A stretch of DNA of 64,000 bases. Origin: Pyxidicoccus caerfyrddinensis. GTDB lineage: Bacteria > Myxococcota > Myxococcia > Myxococcales > Myxococcaceae. Each line of letters begins with the position of its first letter. The first letter of the stretch is position 1. The stretch spans positions 434,001-498,000 of the forward strand of contig NZ_JAAIYA010000007.1 in assembly GCF_010894405.1 (NCBI RefSeq). The letters run 5' to 3'. Below the pieces are notes generated by a model. It was given only the letters and a program-made list of their open reading frames with translations. It had not been told where the DNA came from and made no database searches. The translations under genes were made by a program, and so were the position numbers. This document shows positions 12,001 to 20,300 of this stretch, piece by piece.

Positions 12001-12923
12001 TCGCCAACACACAGGTGTATCTGCTGGACGCCGCCTTCCAGCCAGTGCCCGTGGGCGTGCCCGGGGAGCTGTACATCGGCGGCGAGGGCCTGGCGCGCGG
12101 CTACCTGTCGCGTCCGGACCTCACGGCCGAGCGCTTCGTCCCCGATACCTTCTCCAGCGAGCCCGGCGCCCGCCTCTACCGCACTGGAGACCTGGCGCGC
12201 TGGAGGCCGGACGGGGTGCTGGAGTTCCTCGGCCGCCTGGACAACCAGGTGAAGGTGCGCGGCTACCGCATCGAGCTGGCCGAGGTGGAAGCGACGCTGC
12301 TGCGCCACGCCTCGGTGCGCGAGGCCGTGGCGGTGGTGCGCGAGGACGCGCCCGGCGACAAGCGCCTGGTGGTCTACGCCGTGCCGGCTCCCGGCCAGCG
12401 GCTCGACATCGCCGCGCTGCGCGCCTTCCTGCAGGGGCACCTGCCCGAGTACATGGTGCCCTCGGCGATTGTGGAGCTGGAGGCCCTCCCGCTCACGGCC
12501 AACGCCAAGGTGGACAGGAAGGCCCTCCCCGCTCCGGAGGGCTCGCGCTCGCAGGCGGCCACGTACGTCGCCCCGCGCGACGAGATGGAGCAGGAGGTCG
12601 CCCGACTCTGGAGCGAGGTGCTCGGGGTGGAGCGCGTGGGCGTCCACGACGACTTCCTGTCGCTGGGCGGCCACTCGCTGCTGGCCACGCGGCTCGTCTC
12701 GCGCGTGCGGCAGGCCTTCCAGGTGGAGCTGCCCCTCAAGGACTTCTTCGCGGCGCCCACCGTGGAGAAGCTCTCCCTGCGTCTGCTCGAGGCCATGGCC
12801 CAGGTCCCGGGCGACGAGCTGGCCACGATGATGGCCGAGCTCGAGAAGATGGACGGCGACGAGGTCCAACAGCTCCTGGCCTCGGAGCCGTCCGACACCG
12901 GCAAGGCGGAGTCACAGGAATGA
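1..12923 (+). CDS. Non-ribosomal peptide synthetase, 5'-truncated by window edge
   Basis: The frame is open from base 1, and the first residues are the C-terminal end of an adenylation domain, so the true start lies upstream. Residues are counted from the GTG at 6. Domains: A C-terminus 1-95 (NGKLDRK); PCP (Ser132 in LGGDS); epimerase 180-620 (HHLVVDAVSW from 317); C of the YPxSPxQ type that follows E domains, 650-1090 (HHLLLDGW from 791); A 1115-1600; PCP (Ser1649); C 1705-2150; A 2170-2650; PCP (Ser2703, GGDS); epimerase 2750-3200; C 3220-3660; A 3680-4180; PCP (Ser4224). There is no thioesterase. Codes for the three full A domains read DACTIAAIC, DASKVAAVC and DALHLGCLF. The first two look aromatic-type and the third is unassigned. 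Both PCPs before E carry GGDS and the others GGHS, as expected. The acidic tail after the last PCP (ELATMMAELEKM) may be a docking motif for the next NRPS. The stop overlaps the P450 start region. Confidence 0.97.
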   Translation, partial: EVESALLRHPAVREAAAVVREDAPGDKRLVAYVVAREGQSVESSALRSLLKETLPEYMVPSAFVPLEALPLNPNGKLDRKALPAPAATHLASGRAFVAPRNDVEERLASIWSALLGVPRVGVHDNFFELGGDSIISLQVVARARQAGLLLSARELFQHQTIAGLAPMARTAAPVEAASQGPVSGPVPLTPIQLHLLHHDAEHAHHFNQSVLLRARQPLQAPLLRQALQALVAHHDALRLHLTRDGDTWHQEHAAPEQLSVPLHVHDLSALPAHERPAALRDEASRLQASFRLSEAPLLRAALFLSGEGQPQQLFLCLHHLVVDAVSWRVLMEDLESVYQQLAQGRPVALPPKSTSFQAWARHLESIARSEALAAEAPLWMEPAQRQLPGLPLDTFGINTRASERAVSVQLEQDETRLLLQETPAAWRARLDDVLLTALAQTLGEWTGHAEMLVDLEGHGRQEQLAEGVDLSRTVGWFTSVAPVLLRVPAQGTPGEGLRSVRDSLRRLPHHGIGFGLLQWMGPDAIARPLRALPAAPVLFNYLGQLDTSAAASALFILTDEDTGPHAAPAGTRDHLLEVIGSVLGGRLRLAFRYSEHLHSAATIERLAGRFLQHLRTLISSRHSEDARRLSPGDFPLARITPSALQSLLAVTGPELEDLYPVSPLQHGLLFHWMLSPGSDVYLEQMAWTMEGRLDLESFRAAWQASLDGHPILRTSFHWEGLEFPLQAVHPRATLPFETLDWRGVPAAEQQARFQQLLEEDRRRGFDPRRAPLMRLTAVRLGEHTHRFLWNHHHLLLDGWSLGLIFQDVLAHYEAALSGGAARLDSRPPFRDYIAWLERREASADESFWRSALAGFTAPTPLPGDTHAAPPAGQTPTLHSHEQELGAEATAALMAFSRQHQVTLNTLVLAAWAIVLSRYSGQREVVFGTTVSGRPPELPGSGAMVGVFINSLPTRVRLPSDASPLLPWLQSFQEQLAELRQHDFASLVDIQSWSQVPRGTPLFESLLVVENFPLDAALLKHKASLDIRDVLTHERANYPLALAVVPGERLRLGLSHDEPRLRRDDMRRLLAHWRTALEGLVAHPRATLGALSLLSDAERQQILGAWSRTPGNQTEQLAHHLFEEQVRRAPNAPAVSAGSETLTYGELNERANQLARHLRRVGVGPEVRVTVFLERSVERVVAMLAILKAGGAWLALDPTLPEERLAYITSDALTPVLLTHSSLEHLLDRRGYVFLMDEHWERVERESEEDLDTHVVASSLAYIIYTSGSTGRPKGTLLTHGGLANTARQVAVAHGYRPDSRVLQFASVGFDASVCEVFSTLVAGACLCIASQEQLMPSEPLRSLLEAQSITAVTLTPSVLAQLEPEGLAKLETVISAGEACTPELARRWSSGRTLLNAYGPTEVTICATVSGPVRPEQLGIGRALPNVQVYVLDEALRPVPVGVAGELYVGGSGVARGYLGQPALTAERFVPHPFSTEPGARLYRTGDEVRWMADGELEFLGRRDEQVKLRGFRIELGEIESVLCEHPAVAQAVVALREDAPGDKRLVAYVVPRSGEQVEPQALRAALLSRLPDYMVPAAFVPLESLPLTTSGKVDRKALAALEGAHTAAASEYVAPRTDTERRLAAIWSELLAVEQVGLHDEFMALGGHSLLATQVMARIRAGFGVELPLRVLFEAATLEKLAAQLEAAIASGSPGPRLPPLERASREQPLPLSFAQQRLWFLEQLEPGRSTYNMPAAIRVEGPLDVAALERCLEELVRRHEVLRTTYRTQGGEAVQVIGAPTARTLNRVDLSALPAATREAEALRMVREESERPFDLATGPLLLTTLLKLTDTEHLLVVVMHHIVSDGWTITVLIREMSALYAAFVQGQPSPLPELPVQYADYAVWQRQWLVGEELERQLAYWQQQLAGAPPVLELPTDRPRPPVQSFRGTSFPLAFSQELSTGLKALAQREGVTPFMLVLAVFQVLLHRYSGQDDVSVGSPIAGRRLAELEGLAGFFVNSLVLRTRMEGNPSFRELLRQVRETTLGAYAHQDIPFEKLVEQFQPERNLSHTPLFQVWFMLGEPRLADFRTGDLRMHVLDGASTVAKFDLALFLTDYPEGIAGTFDYNTDLFDESTLVRMTGHLRMLLEGVVASLDTRVSELPLQTESERQQVLVEWNQARRELPEPALVHRLFEEQVRRNPNAPAVSFGAETLSYGELNARANQLARHLRRLGVGPELLVALCLERSPELIVAMLATVKAGGAWLALDPTLPEERLAYITSDALAPVLLTHSSLEHLLDRRGFVFLMDEHWERVERESEEDLDTTLTADNLAYVIYTSGSTGRPKGTLLQQRGLTNTALQTLDFMDLGPGRRLLQFFSISFDASVSEVFPALLSGACLVMASREELMPGAPLLKVVQEQSITTMKLTPSVLAQLEPESLRGVQTLVSAGEACTPELVARWKPGRRFVNAYGPTETTVCAAVNTDVDPRHVTLGRPFHNVKTYVLDAGLRPVPVGVPGELYIGGVGLARGYHGRPELTAERFVPNPFSAEPGARLYRTGDKVRWLVQGELEYLGRVDFQVKLRGFRIEPGEVESVLLQHPLVREAVVVVREDVPGRKRLVAYVVAREGQEADTSALRSALAGKLPEYMVPAAIVSLEALPLNSSGKVDRKALPAPEATAGEGQSTHVAPRDDIEQRLADIWAQVLGIPKVGVHDNFFTLGGDSIISLQVVARARQAGLVLAPRDLFQHQTVAQLAQVVKTASASTAEQGPITGPVPLTPIQRYLLDHDAEHAHHFNQSVLLATRSPLEASRLEDTLRHLLGHHDALRLRLRQVDGEWRQDNMGPEELSFQLLQVDLSSLPADQRAAALEAEATRLQASFVLSEPPLLRAALFHLGEGQQRLLLAVHHLSVDAVSWRVLLEDLESTYLQLEQGQRVTLPARSTSFQAWARRLESHARSPALEAEAPLWLDEARQHVAPLPTDATGPNTRASEHSVSVSLETEETKLLLQEVPSAWRAHITEVLLTALAQSLTEWTGQSHVLVDLEGHGREELFPDVDLSRTVGWFTSLTPVLLPVPSGSSTGDGLRAVRDSLRRLPHHGLGAGLLRWMGPDETARRLQALPAAQVAFNYLGQLDATVASSRFFSLADEPIGPLTAPSGTRFHPLEVNGSVLGGCLRVSFGYSTHLHSAATIDRLARRFLHHLRTLISARHSEDARRFTPSDFPLAPLTQPALDALLQRTGPDVQDIYPLSPMQQGMLFHALLAPESGAYFEQLSWTVRGGLDLKAFLQAWETCLGRHPILRSSFHWEALETPLQVVHAHAALPFEMLDWRELTASAQQARFEQLLGEEKQRGFDLNRAPLTRLTAARLTGDTWRFLWSHHHLLVDGWSLGVLIGEVFSLYDTLRAGGSPPPVSPPPFRDYIAWLQRRDTQADTAWWRSYLEGFSAPTPLPADTRAAPLAGVSPTPHTLELELSREATAALQAFARQHQLTSHTLALAAWALVLSRYSGEQDVLFGNTVAGRPAELPGAESMVGLFINSLPTRVRIPSATSPLLPWLQALQATQLEQRQYEHTPLVHIQSASTLPRGTPLFESLVVFENYPLDTSVLSSPSLKVEDVQGFEATNYPLTLSVLPGEALRLRAVYDSPRFERGGMERVLGHWRRALEGLAASGTRCLEDVTLHSEAERRQVVVEWNQTRTDFPGESCIHHLFEQQVALRPEAIALEFGEQRLTYRELDARANQLAHLLRAHGVGPDDLVALCLERSVELIVSLLAILKAGGAYLPLDASYPAERLAFMLEDAPPRLLLTSRALSTQLPVSAQLPCMMVEELALEGQPTTAPDSGVGSRNLAYVDFTSGSTGRPKGVAIEHRSVMRLFHGSHYAHLGPEETFLLIAPISFDASTLEVWGPLLFGGRLVVFPPQSPSDLELLTQVLTRHQVTTLHLTAGLFSQMVDLKLEGLKGVRQLLTGGDVVSAPHVRRVLEELRIPITACYGPTESTLFTSCFRMTRSEQVGSAVPIGSPIANTQVYLLDAAFQPVPVGVPGELYIGGEGLARGYLSRPDLTAERFVPDTFSSEPGARLYRTGDLARWRPDGVLEFLGRLDNQVKVRGYRIELAEVEATLLRHASVREAVAVVREDAPGDKRLVVYAVPAPGQRLDIAALRAFLQGHLPEYMVPSAIVELEALPLTANAKVDRKALPAPEGSRSQAATYVAPRDEMEQEVARLWSEVLGVERVGVHDDFLSLGGHSLLATRLVSRVRQAFQVELPLKDFFAAPTVEKLSLRLLEAMAQVPGDELATMMAELEKMDGDEVQQLLASEPSDTGKAESQE
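3561..3758 (+). repeat. Near-identical A-domain tract, copy 1
   Basis: A 198-bp stretch inside the first full adenylation domain matches 6723-6920 with about seven mismatches by eye. It encodes the same peptide apart from two residues and stops shortly before the core that carries the substrate-code positions. This is far more similar than the flanking parts of the two modules and suggests recent exchange between them. Confidence 0.8.
6723..6920 (+). repeat. Near-identical A-domain tract, copy 2
   Basis: Partner of 3561-3758, at a constant offset of 3,162 bp. It lies in the second full adenylation domain, whose code (DASKVAAVC) differs from that of the first (DACTIAAIC). Confidence 0.8.
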
Positions 12924-12925
12924 CG

Positions 12926-14335
12926 ATGAATGCTCCGAAGAAAGCCGTGCTGCCGCCCGGCCACCATGGCCACTGGCTGCTGCGCCTCAACGAGCAGGTG
13001 AAGGACCCCCTCGGCGCGCTCGTCCGCACCCAGCAGAAGTACGGGGACATCGCCTACTTCAACACGCAGCAGGGCCCGCTCTACATGCTGGCCCACCCGG
13101 ACCATGTGCAGCGCGTGCTCGCGGACAACGCGCGCAACTACCCCGCGCCGGAGAAGCGGCCCAGCCGGCTGATGGGCAATGGCATCTTCCAGAGCAGCGG
13201 CGCCGTCTGGCTCCGCCAGCGCCGCATGGTGCAGCCCGCCTTCCATCGCTCGCGGCTGGCCCGCATGGTGGAGGACATGGTGCGCGGCACCGAGGCACTG
13301 GCCGAGCGCTGGGAACAGCCCGCCCGGACCGGCGAGCCCGTGGAGCTGCTGGAGCAGATGCGCCTGTTGGTGCCCACCCTGCTCGGCGCCTCGCTGTTCT
13401 CGCGCGGTGTGTACGAGCGCGATGCGGGGCTCCAGGCGAGCGTGGCGTTCCTTTCCCACAAGTCGCATGCCAAGGCCCGCGACTCGCTCTGGAAGCTCGC
13501 GCTGCGGCGGCTGGGGTATCCCCGCTCGCGGCGCCAGCAGTTCGACGCCGCCACGGATGCACTCAACGCCTCGCTCCATGGCCTCATCGCCGAGCGCCGC
13601 AAGGCCCCATCCGCCGGGGACGACATCCTGGGCATGCTGATCGAGGCCCGGGACACGCAGGGCGAGCCCATGACGGACACCGAGGTCCGCGACGAGCTGG
13701 TGTCCCTGCTCGTCGGCGGCCACGAGGCCACGTCGGTGGCGCTCACCTGGACCTGGTACACGCTGATGAGCCACCCGGAGGTGGAGCAGCGCGTGCGTGA
13801 GGAGCTGGCCTCGGTGCTGGGGGGAAGTCCCTCGGCCAACGGCGAGCAACTCCAGGCCCTGCGCTACACGCGCGCGGTGGTGGAGGAGACGTTGCGCCTC
13901 TACCCGCCCGCCTGGCAGCTCATGCGCCGCGCGCAGGAGGACGACGAGATTGCCGGCTTCACCGTCCGCGCCGGCAGCCTGGTGCTGATACCCACGTGGC
14001 TGCTGCACCGCCACGCCTCGTTCTGGAAGGACCCCGAGCGGTTCGACCCCGAGCGCTTCCTCCCCGAGCAGAAGGAGCAGCGACACCGCCATGCCTGGAT
14101 GCCGTTCGGCGGCGGCCAGCGGATGTGCGTCGGCAATGGCTACACGCTGACGCTCATCGTGGCGGTGCTCGCCACGCTGCTGCCGCGCTTCCAGGCCCGA
14201 CTCGTCCCCGGCCACCCCGTCACGCCCGTGGCCAGCAACACCTACCGTCCCCGTTTCGGCCTCAAGGCCACCCTCCATCCAGCGCCCTCCGTGGCGCGTG
14301 ACTCCTCTCCGTCCCCGAAGGCCGTCTCGTCATGA
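12926..14335 (+). CDS. Cytochrome P450
   Basis: Heme-thiolate monooxygenase of about 469 residues, full length for the family. It has the I-helix oxygen-binding motif (GGHEATS), the ExxR motif (EETLR) and the heme loop [10 protein letters not shown], whose Cys is residue 401. There is no membrane anchor, so it is probably soluble and needs external redox partners that are not encoded here. An in-frame ATG at 12920 overlaps the NRPS stop as ATGA, but AGGA at 12915-12918 sits 7 nt before the ATG at 12926 and only 1 nt before the other, so 12926 is preferred. The 3' end overlaps the next NRPS start as ATGA (14332-14335), so translation is probably coupled. Its place between two NRPS genes points to oxidation of the peptide or of a carrier-bound residue (inference). 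The substrate cannot be read from sequence. Confidence 0.95.
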   Translation: MNAPKKAVLPPGHHGHWLLRLNEQVKDPLGALVRTQQKYGDIAYFNTQQGPLYMLAHPDHVQRVLADNARNYPAPEKRPSRLMGNGIFQSSGAVWLRQRRMVQPAFHRSRLARMVEDMVRGTEALAERWEQPARTGEPVELLEQMRLLVPTLLGASLFSRGVYERDAGLQASVAFLSHKSHAKARDSLWKLALRRLGYPRSRRQQFDAATDALNASLHGLIAERRKAPSAGDDILGMLIEARDTQGEPMTDTEVRDELVSLLVGGHEATSVALTWTWYTLMSHPEVEQRVREELASVLGGSPSANGEQLQALRYTRAVVEETLRLYPPAWQLMRRAQEDDEIAGFTVRAGSLVLIPTWLLHRHASFWKDPERFDPERFLPEQKEQRHRHAWMPFGGGQRMCVGNGYTLTLIVAVLATLLPRFQARLVPGHPVTPVASNTYRPRFGLKATLHPAPSVARDSSPSPKAVSS

Positions 14336-17300
14336 GCGACAGCGACATCCTCAAGCGTCTGGCCAGTCTCCCCCCCGAGAAGCGCAACCTGCTCCTCAAG
14401 CAGCTCCGCGCCAGGCAGCAGAGCTCACCCCAGTCCGCGTCCGCGCTCCCGTCCCTCTCGCCCCAGCCCCGCGGCGACGGCCCCCTGCCGCTGTCCTTCG
14501 CGCAGCAGCGCCTATGGTTCCTCGAGCAGCTCGAGCCGGGGACTGCGCTCTACAACCTGCCCTCGGCCCTGCGCCTGGAGGGCCCGCTGGACACCGGCGC
14601 GCTGGAGCGCGCCTTCACCGAGCTGGTGCGCCGCCACGAATCCCTGCGCACCACCTTCCAGGCCCACCAGGAGACGCCCACCCAGACTGTCTCGGCCCCC
14701 ACCCCCGTCACCCTGACGCGCGTGGACCTGAGCGCGCTGCCCGCCGCGGAGCGCGAGGCCGAAGCCCTCCGGCTCTTCAAGGAGGAGGTGCTCCGGCCCT
14801 TCGAGCTCTCCCAGGGCCCGCTGCTGCGCACCACGCTGCTGCGGCTGTCCGCCACCGAGCACGTGCTGGTGCTCGTCATGCACCACATCATCTCCGATGG
14901 CTGGTCCATGAACGTGCTGGTGCAGGAGATGGCCGCCCTCTACGCCGCCTTCTCCCAGGGCAAGCCCTCTCCCCTGCCCGCGCTGCCCGTGCAGTACGCG
15001 GACTACACCCTCTGGCAGCGCCAGTGGTTGCAGGGCGATGAGCTGGCGCGGCAGCTGTCCTGGTGGAAGCAGCAGCTGGAGGGAATGCCGGGCCTGCTGG
15101 AGCTGCCCGTTGACCGCCCCCGTCCGCCGATGCGGGCGTTCCGCGGCGCCAGCGTCTCCTTCGAGCTGCCCCGGGAGCTGTCCGAGTCGGTCCAGGCGCT
15201 CTGCCAGCGCGAGGGCGTCACCCCGTACATGCTCCTGCTGGCCGCCTGGCAGGTGGTGCTGCACCGCACCTCCGGCCAGGATGACCTGGCCGTCGGCTCG
15301 CCCATCGCCGGCCGCCGCTTCGTCGAGGCGGAGGGCCTCATCGGCTTCTTCGTCAACACCCTGGTGCTGCGCGCGCGCCTCTCCGCCCAGCTCACCTTCC
15401 GCGAGCTGCTGGCCCGGGTGCGCACCACCATCCTGGAAGCCCAGACGCACCAGGACCTGCCCTTCGAGAAGCTGGTGGAGGAGCTCCACCCGGAGCGGGA
15501 CCTCAGCCACAGCCCGCTCTTCCAGGTGTGGTTCGTGCTGGACCAACCCCAGCCCCAGTCCATGGGGGCCCAGGGCCTGACGCTGCGCCCGCTGGCGGCC
15601 GAGAGCCACGTGGCGAAGTTCGACCTGGCCCTGTCCATGGTGCAGAGCCCGGAGGCGCTGATCGGCAGCCTCGAGTACAACACCGACCTGTTCGACGAGA
15701 GCACCGCGTCGCGGCTGGTGGGCAACCTGCGCGTGCTGCTGGAAGGCATCTGCGCCCGCCCCGAGGCCCGCCTGTCCGAGCTGCCGCTGCTCGCCCCGAC
15801 CGAGCGCCAGCGGCTGCTCGCGCAAGGGAGCCCGGCCCCGCGGGAGCTGCCCGAGCCCGCGCTCGTCCACCGCCTCTTCGAAGCCCAGGTGCGCCGCACC
15901 CCCGACGCCGTGGCCCTGCGCTTCGGCGGTGAGACGCTCACGTATGCCGAGCTCAACGCCCGCGCCAACCAGCTCGCCCGGCACCTGCGCCGGCTCGGCG
16001 TCGGTCCCGAGGTGCTCGTCGCCATCTGCCTGGAGCGCTCGACCGGGCTCATCGTGGCCATGCTCGCCACCCTCAAGGCCGGCGGCGCCTGGCTGCCCCT
16101 GGACCCCGGCCTTCCTCCCGAGCGCCTGGAGCTCATCACCTCGGACGCCTTCGCACCGGTGACGCTCACCGACTCGGAGCGCGAGCTGCTGCTGGAGCGG
16201 CGCGGTGCCGTCATCCTCCTGGACGAGCAGGCGGAGCGCGTGGAGCGCGAGTCCACCGAGGACCTGGAGGCCTGGGGCGACGAGGGCCAGCTCGCCTACA
16301 TCATCTACACCTCGGGCAGCACCGGCCGTCCCAAGGGCACCCTGCTGCACCACCGCGGACTGGCCAACACGGCGCTGCAGACGATTGACGCCATGGGCCT
16401 TGGCCCCGGCAGCCGTGTGCTGCAGTTCTTCTCCGCGGCCTTCGACGCCTCGGTGTGGGAAATCTTCCCGCCCCTGCTCGCCGGAGCGGAGCTGTGCCTC
16501 GCCCCCCGCGAGGAGCTGATGCCGGGCACGCCGCTGCTGAAGGTGCTGCGCGAGCAGGCCATCACCGCCGCCACCCTCACGCCGTCGGTGCTGGCCCAGC
16601 TGGAGCCCGAGGGGTTGGAGACGCTGAAGACGGTGGTGTCCGCGGGTGAGGCCTGCACGCCGGAGCTGGTGGCGCGCTGGCAGCCGGGCCGGCGCTTCAT
16701 CAATGCCTATGGCCCCACGGAGACCACCATCTGCGCCACGCTGACGGACGCGGTGGACGCGCGGCGCATCACCATCGGCCGTCCCTTCCACAACGTGCGG
16801 GTGGCCGTGCTGGACACGCACCTGCGGCCGGTGCCGGTGGGTGTGGCGGGCGAGCTGTGCGTCGGCGGCGTGGGTGTGGCCCGCGGCTACCTGGGCCGCC
16901 CCGAGCTCACCGCCGAGCGCTTCGTGCCGGATGCCGACGGCGCGCCGGGAGCCCGCCTCTACCGCACCGGTGACAAGGTGCGCTGGCTCGCCGACGGCCA
17001 GATCGAGTACCTGGGCCGCGCCGACTTCCAGGTGAAGGTGCGTGGCTACCGCATCGAACCGGGTGAAGTGGAGGCCGTGCTGCTGGGACACCCGGCCGTG
17101 CGCGAGGCCGTGGTTGTCGCGCGCGAGGGCGCGTCCGGCAACAAGCGGCTCGTCGCCTATGGAGTGGTGCGCGAGGGCCAGACGGCCGACGCCACCGCGC
17201 TGCGCACCTGGCTCAAGGGGAAGCTGCCCGAGTACATGGTGCCCTCGGCCTTCGTGCCCCTGGAGGCCCTGCCCCTCACCTCCAGCGGCAAGGTGGACCG

Positions 17301-20300
17301 CGACGCCCTGCCGGAGCCCGGCTCGGAGCACCAGCCCGCGAGCGCGAGCCAGGTGGCCCCGCGCACGCCCCTGGAGACGACCCTGGCCGCCATGTGGACG
17401 GAGCTGCTGGAGCTCGAGCGCGTGGGCGTGCACGACAACTTCTTCGAGCTGGGCGGCCACTCGCTGCTGGCCACCCAGGTGGCCTCGCGCCTGCGCGCCA
17501 CCTTCGGCGTGGAGCTGCCCCTGCGCACGCTCTTCGAGGCCCCCACCCTGGAGGCGCTCGCCGCCCGGGTCGAGGCCGCGCTCGGCAACGCCGCCTCCTC
17601 CACTCGCGTCCCGGCCCCGCGGCGCGCGGAGCGGACGGGCTCGATTCCCCTCTCCTTCGCCCAGCAGCGCCTGTGGTTCCTGGACCAGCTCGAGCCCGGC
17701 ACCGCCTACTACAACATCCCCGCGGGACTGCGCCTGGAGGGAGCGCTCGACGTCGGGGCGCTGCAGCGCGCCTTCGACGAGCTGCTGCGCCGCCACGAAT
17801 CGCTGCGCACCACCTTCCACGCCGAGCAGGGCGAGCCCGTCCAGGTCATCTCCCCCGCCCCCTCGATGCCGCTGGCGGTGGTGGACCTGTGCGACGTGCC
17901 CGCGCCGGAGCGCGAGGCCGAGGCGCTGCGCCTGGCCACCCAGGAGGCGCGGCGGCCCTTCAACCTGTCCACCGGCCCGCTCTTGCGCGCCACCGTGCTG
18001 CGGCTCGAGGAGCAGCGGCACGCGTTGCTGCTCACCATGCACCACATCATCTCGGATGGCTGGTCCATGGGCGTGCTGGTGCGGGAGATGGCGGCCCTCT
18101 ACGAGGCCTTCCGCCAGGAGCGGCCCTCGCCGCTGCCGGAGCTCGGCCTGCAGTACGCGGACTACGCCATCTGGCAGCGCCAGTGGCTGCGCGGCGAGGT
18201 GCTGGAGGCGCGGCTGGAGTGGTGGCGCAAGCAGCTCGAGGACGCCCCTTCCGTGCTGGAGCTGCCCACGGACAGGCCCCGGCCGGCCGTGCGCACCTAC
18301 CGCGGCGCCACCCACCTGTCGCTGCTGCCCGCGCCCCTGGCCCAGGCGCTGGAGTCGCTCTCCCAGCGCGAGGGCGCCACGCTCTTCATGACGCTGATGG
18401 CCGCCTTCCAGGCGCTGCTGCACCGCTACAGCGGGCAGACGGACATCGTGGTGGGCACGGACGTGGCCAACCGGGACCACGCGGAGACGGAGTCCCTCAT
18501 CGGCTTCTTCGTCAACCAGCTCGTCCTGCGCCTGCGCCTGGAGGGCAACCCCACCTTCCGCCAGCTCCTGGCGCAGACGCGGCAGGTGTCGCTGGACGCC
18601 TACGCGCAGCAGGACCTGCCCTTCGAGGACCTGGTGCGGGCGATCAACCCCGAGCGCAGCATGGCGCACGCGCCGCTCTTCCAGGTGAAGCTGGTGCTGC
18701 AGAACACGACCCGCTCCGTGGTCGAGCTGCCCGGGCTGCGGCTGGAGTCGGACGCGGTGGACCCGGCCACCGCGAAGCTGGACCTGACGGTGCTGGTGAG
18801 CCCCTCCCCCGAGGGACTGTACTGCGCGTGGATGTACAGCATGGACCTCTTCGACGCTCCGACGATGGAGCGCATGGCGCTGCACTTCCAGCGGGTGCTG
18901 GAGGCGGTGGTGGCCATGGGCGGTGAGCAGCGGCTCTCCACGCTGCCGCTGCTGTCGGAGGCGGAGCGCCACCGGCTGCTGGTGGAGTGGAACGAGACGG
19001 CGGCGCCCCTCCCGTCGCGCTGCTTCCACGAGCGGTTCGCGGAGCAGGCGGCGCGCGCGCCGGACGCGGTGGCGGTGGTGGCCGCGGACGGGCAGCTCAC
19101 CTACGGAGAGCTGGACCGCAAGGCCAACCAGCTCGCGCACTACCTGCTGGCCCTGGGGGTGATGCCCGAGACGCGGGTGGGCCTGTTCGTCGAGCGCTCG
19201 GTGCAGGCGCTGGTGGGCCTGCTGGGCATCCTCAAGGCGGGCGGCGCCTACGTGGCGTTGGACCCGTCCCAGACGCATGCCCAGGAGCGGATGCGGCACG
19301 TGCTGAGCGACGCGAAGGCGCAGCTCATCGTGACCCAGGAGTCGCTGATGGACGACCTGCCCGCGCAGGGCGGGTTCCTCGTCAGCCTGGACGCGGGGGA
19401 CGGAATGCTGGAGGCGCAGCCGGAGGAGGCGCCGGCCATCCGCGTGGAGCCGGGCCACCTCGCCTACGTGCTCTACACCTCGGGCAGCACGGGGCAGCCC
19501 AAGGGCGTGTGCATCGAGCATCGGCATCTGGCCAGCTACGTGGAGGGTGTCACCCGCCGGCTGGAGCTGGCGCCGGGAATGAGCTTCGCCTCGGTGTCCA
19601 CGCTGGCGGCGGACCTGGGGCACACCGCCATCTTCCCCACGCTGAGCTCGGGAGGCGCGCTGCACCTGGTGGACAAGGATACGGCGGCGGACCCGGGGCG
19701 GATGCGGGACTACGGCGCGCGGCACGCGGTGGGCGGCCTGAAGATCGTCCCCACGCACCTGGGCGCGCTGCTGTCGGCCCCGGGAGCGGAGAAGCTGCTG
19801 CCGCGCCAGCGGCTGGTGCTGGGCGGAGACGTGTCGGACTGGGCGCTGGTGGAGCAGGTGCACGCGCTGTCGCCCACGTGCGAGGTGTTCAACCACTACG
19901 GCCCCACGGAGACGACGGTGGGCGTGCTGTGCGGCCGGGTGGAGCGCGGGGTGCGCGCGCCCGGCGCACAGTCGGTGCCGCTGGGCCGGCCGCTGGACAA
20001 CGTGCGGGTGTACGTGCTCGACGGGAACGGGCAGCCGGTACCGGTGGGCGTGCCGGGCGAGCTCTCCATTGGCGGCGCCAGCGTGGCCCGCGGCTACCTG
20101 GGCCGGGCGGACCTGACGGCGGAGCGCTTCGTTCCGGATGCCTTCAGTCCAGAGCCGGGCGCGAGGCTGTACCGCTCGGGAGACAAGGTGCGCTGGCTCG
20201 CGGATGGGCGCATCGAGTTCCTGGGCCGGGTGGACCACCAGCTGAAGATTCGCGGGTACCGCGTGGAGCTGGGCGAGGTGGAGGCGGCGCTGGGAGCCCA

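Noticed and set aside
12920-12925. ATG at 12920 as the P450 start
   Set aside because: It overlaps the NRPS stop, but the AGGA lies only 1 nt away; the ATG at 12926 has optimal spacing. The difference is two residues.
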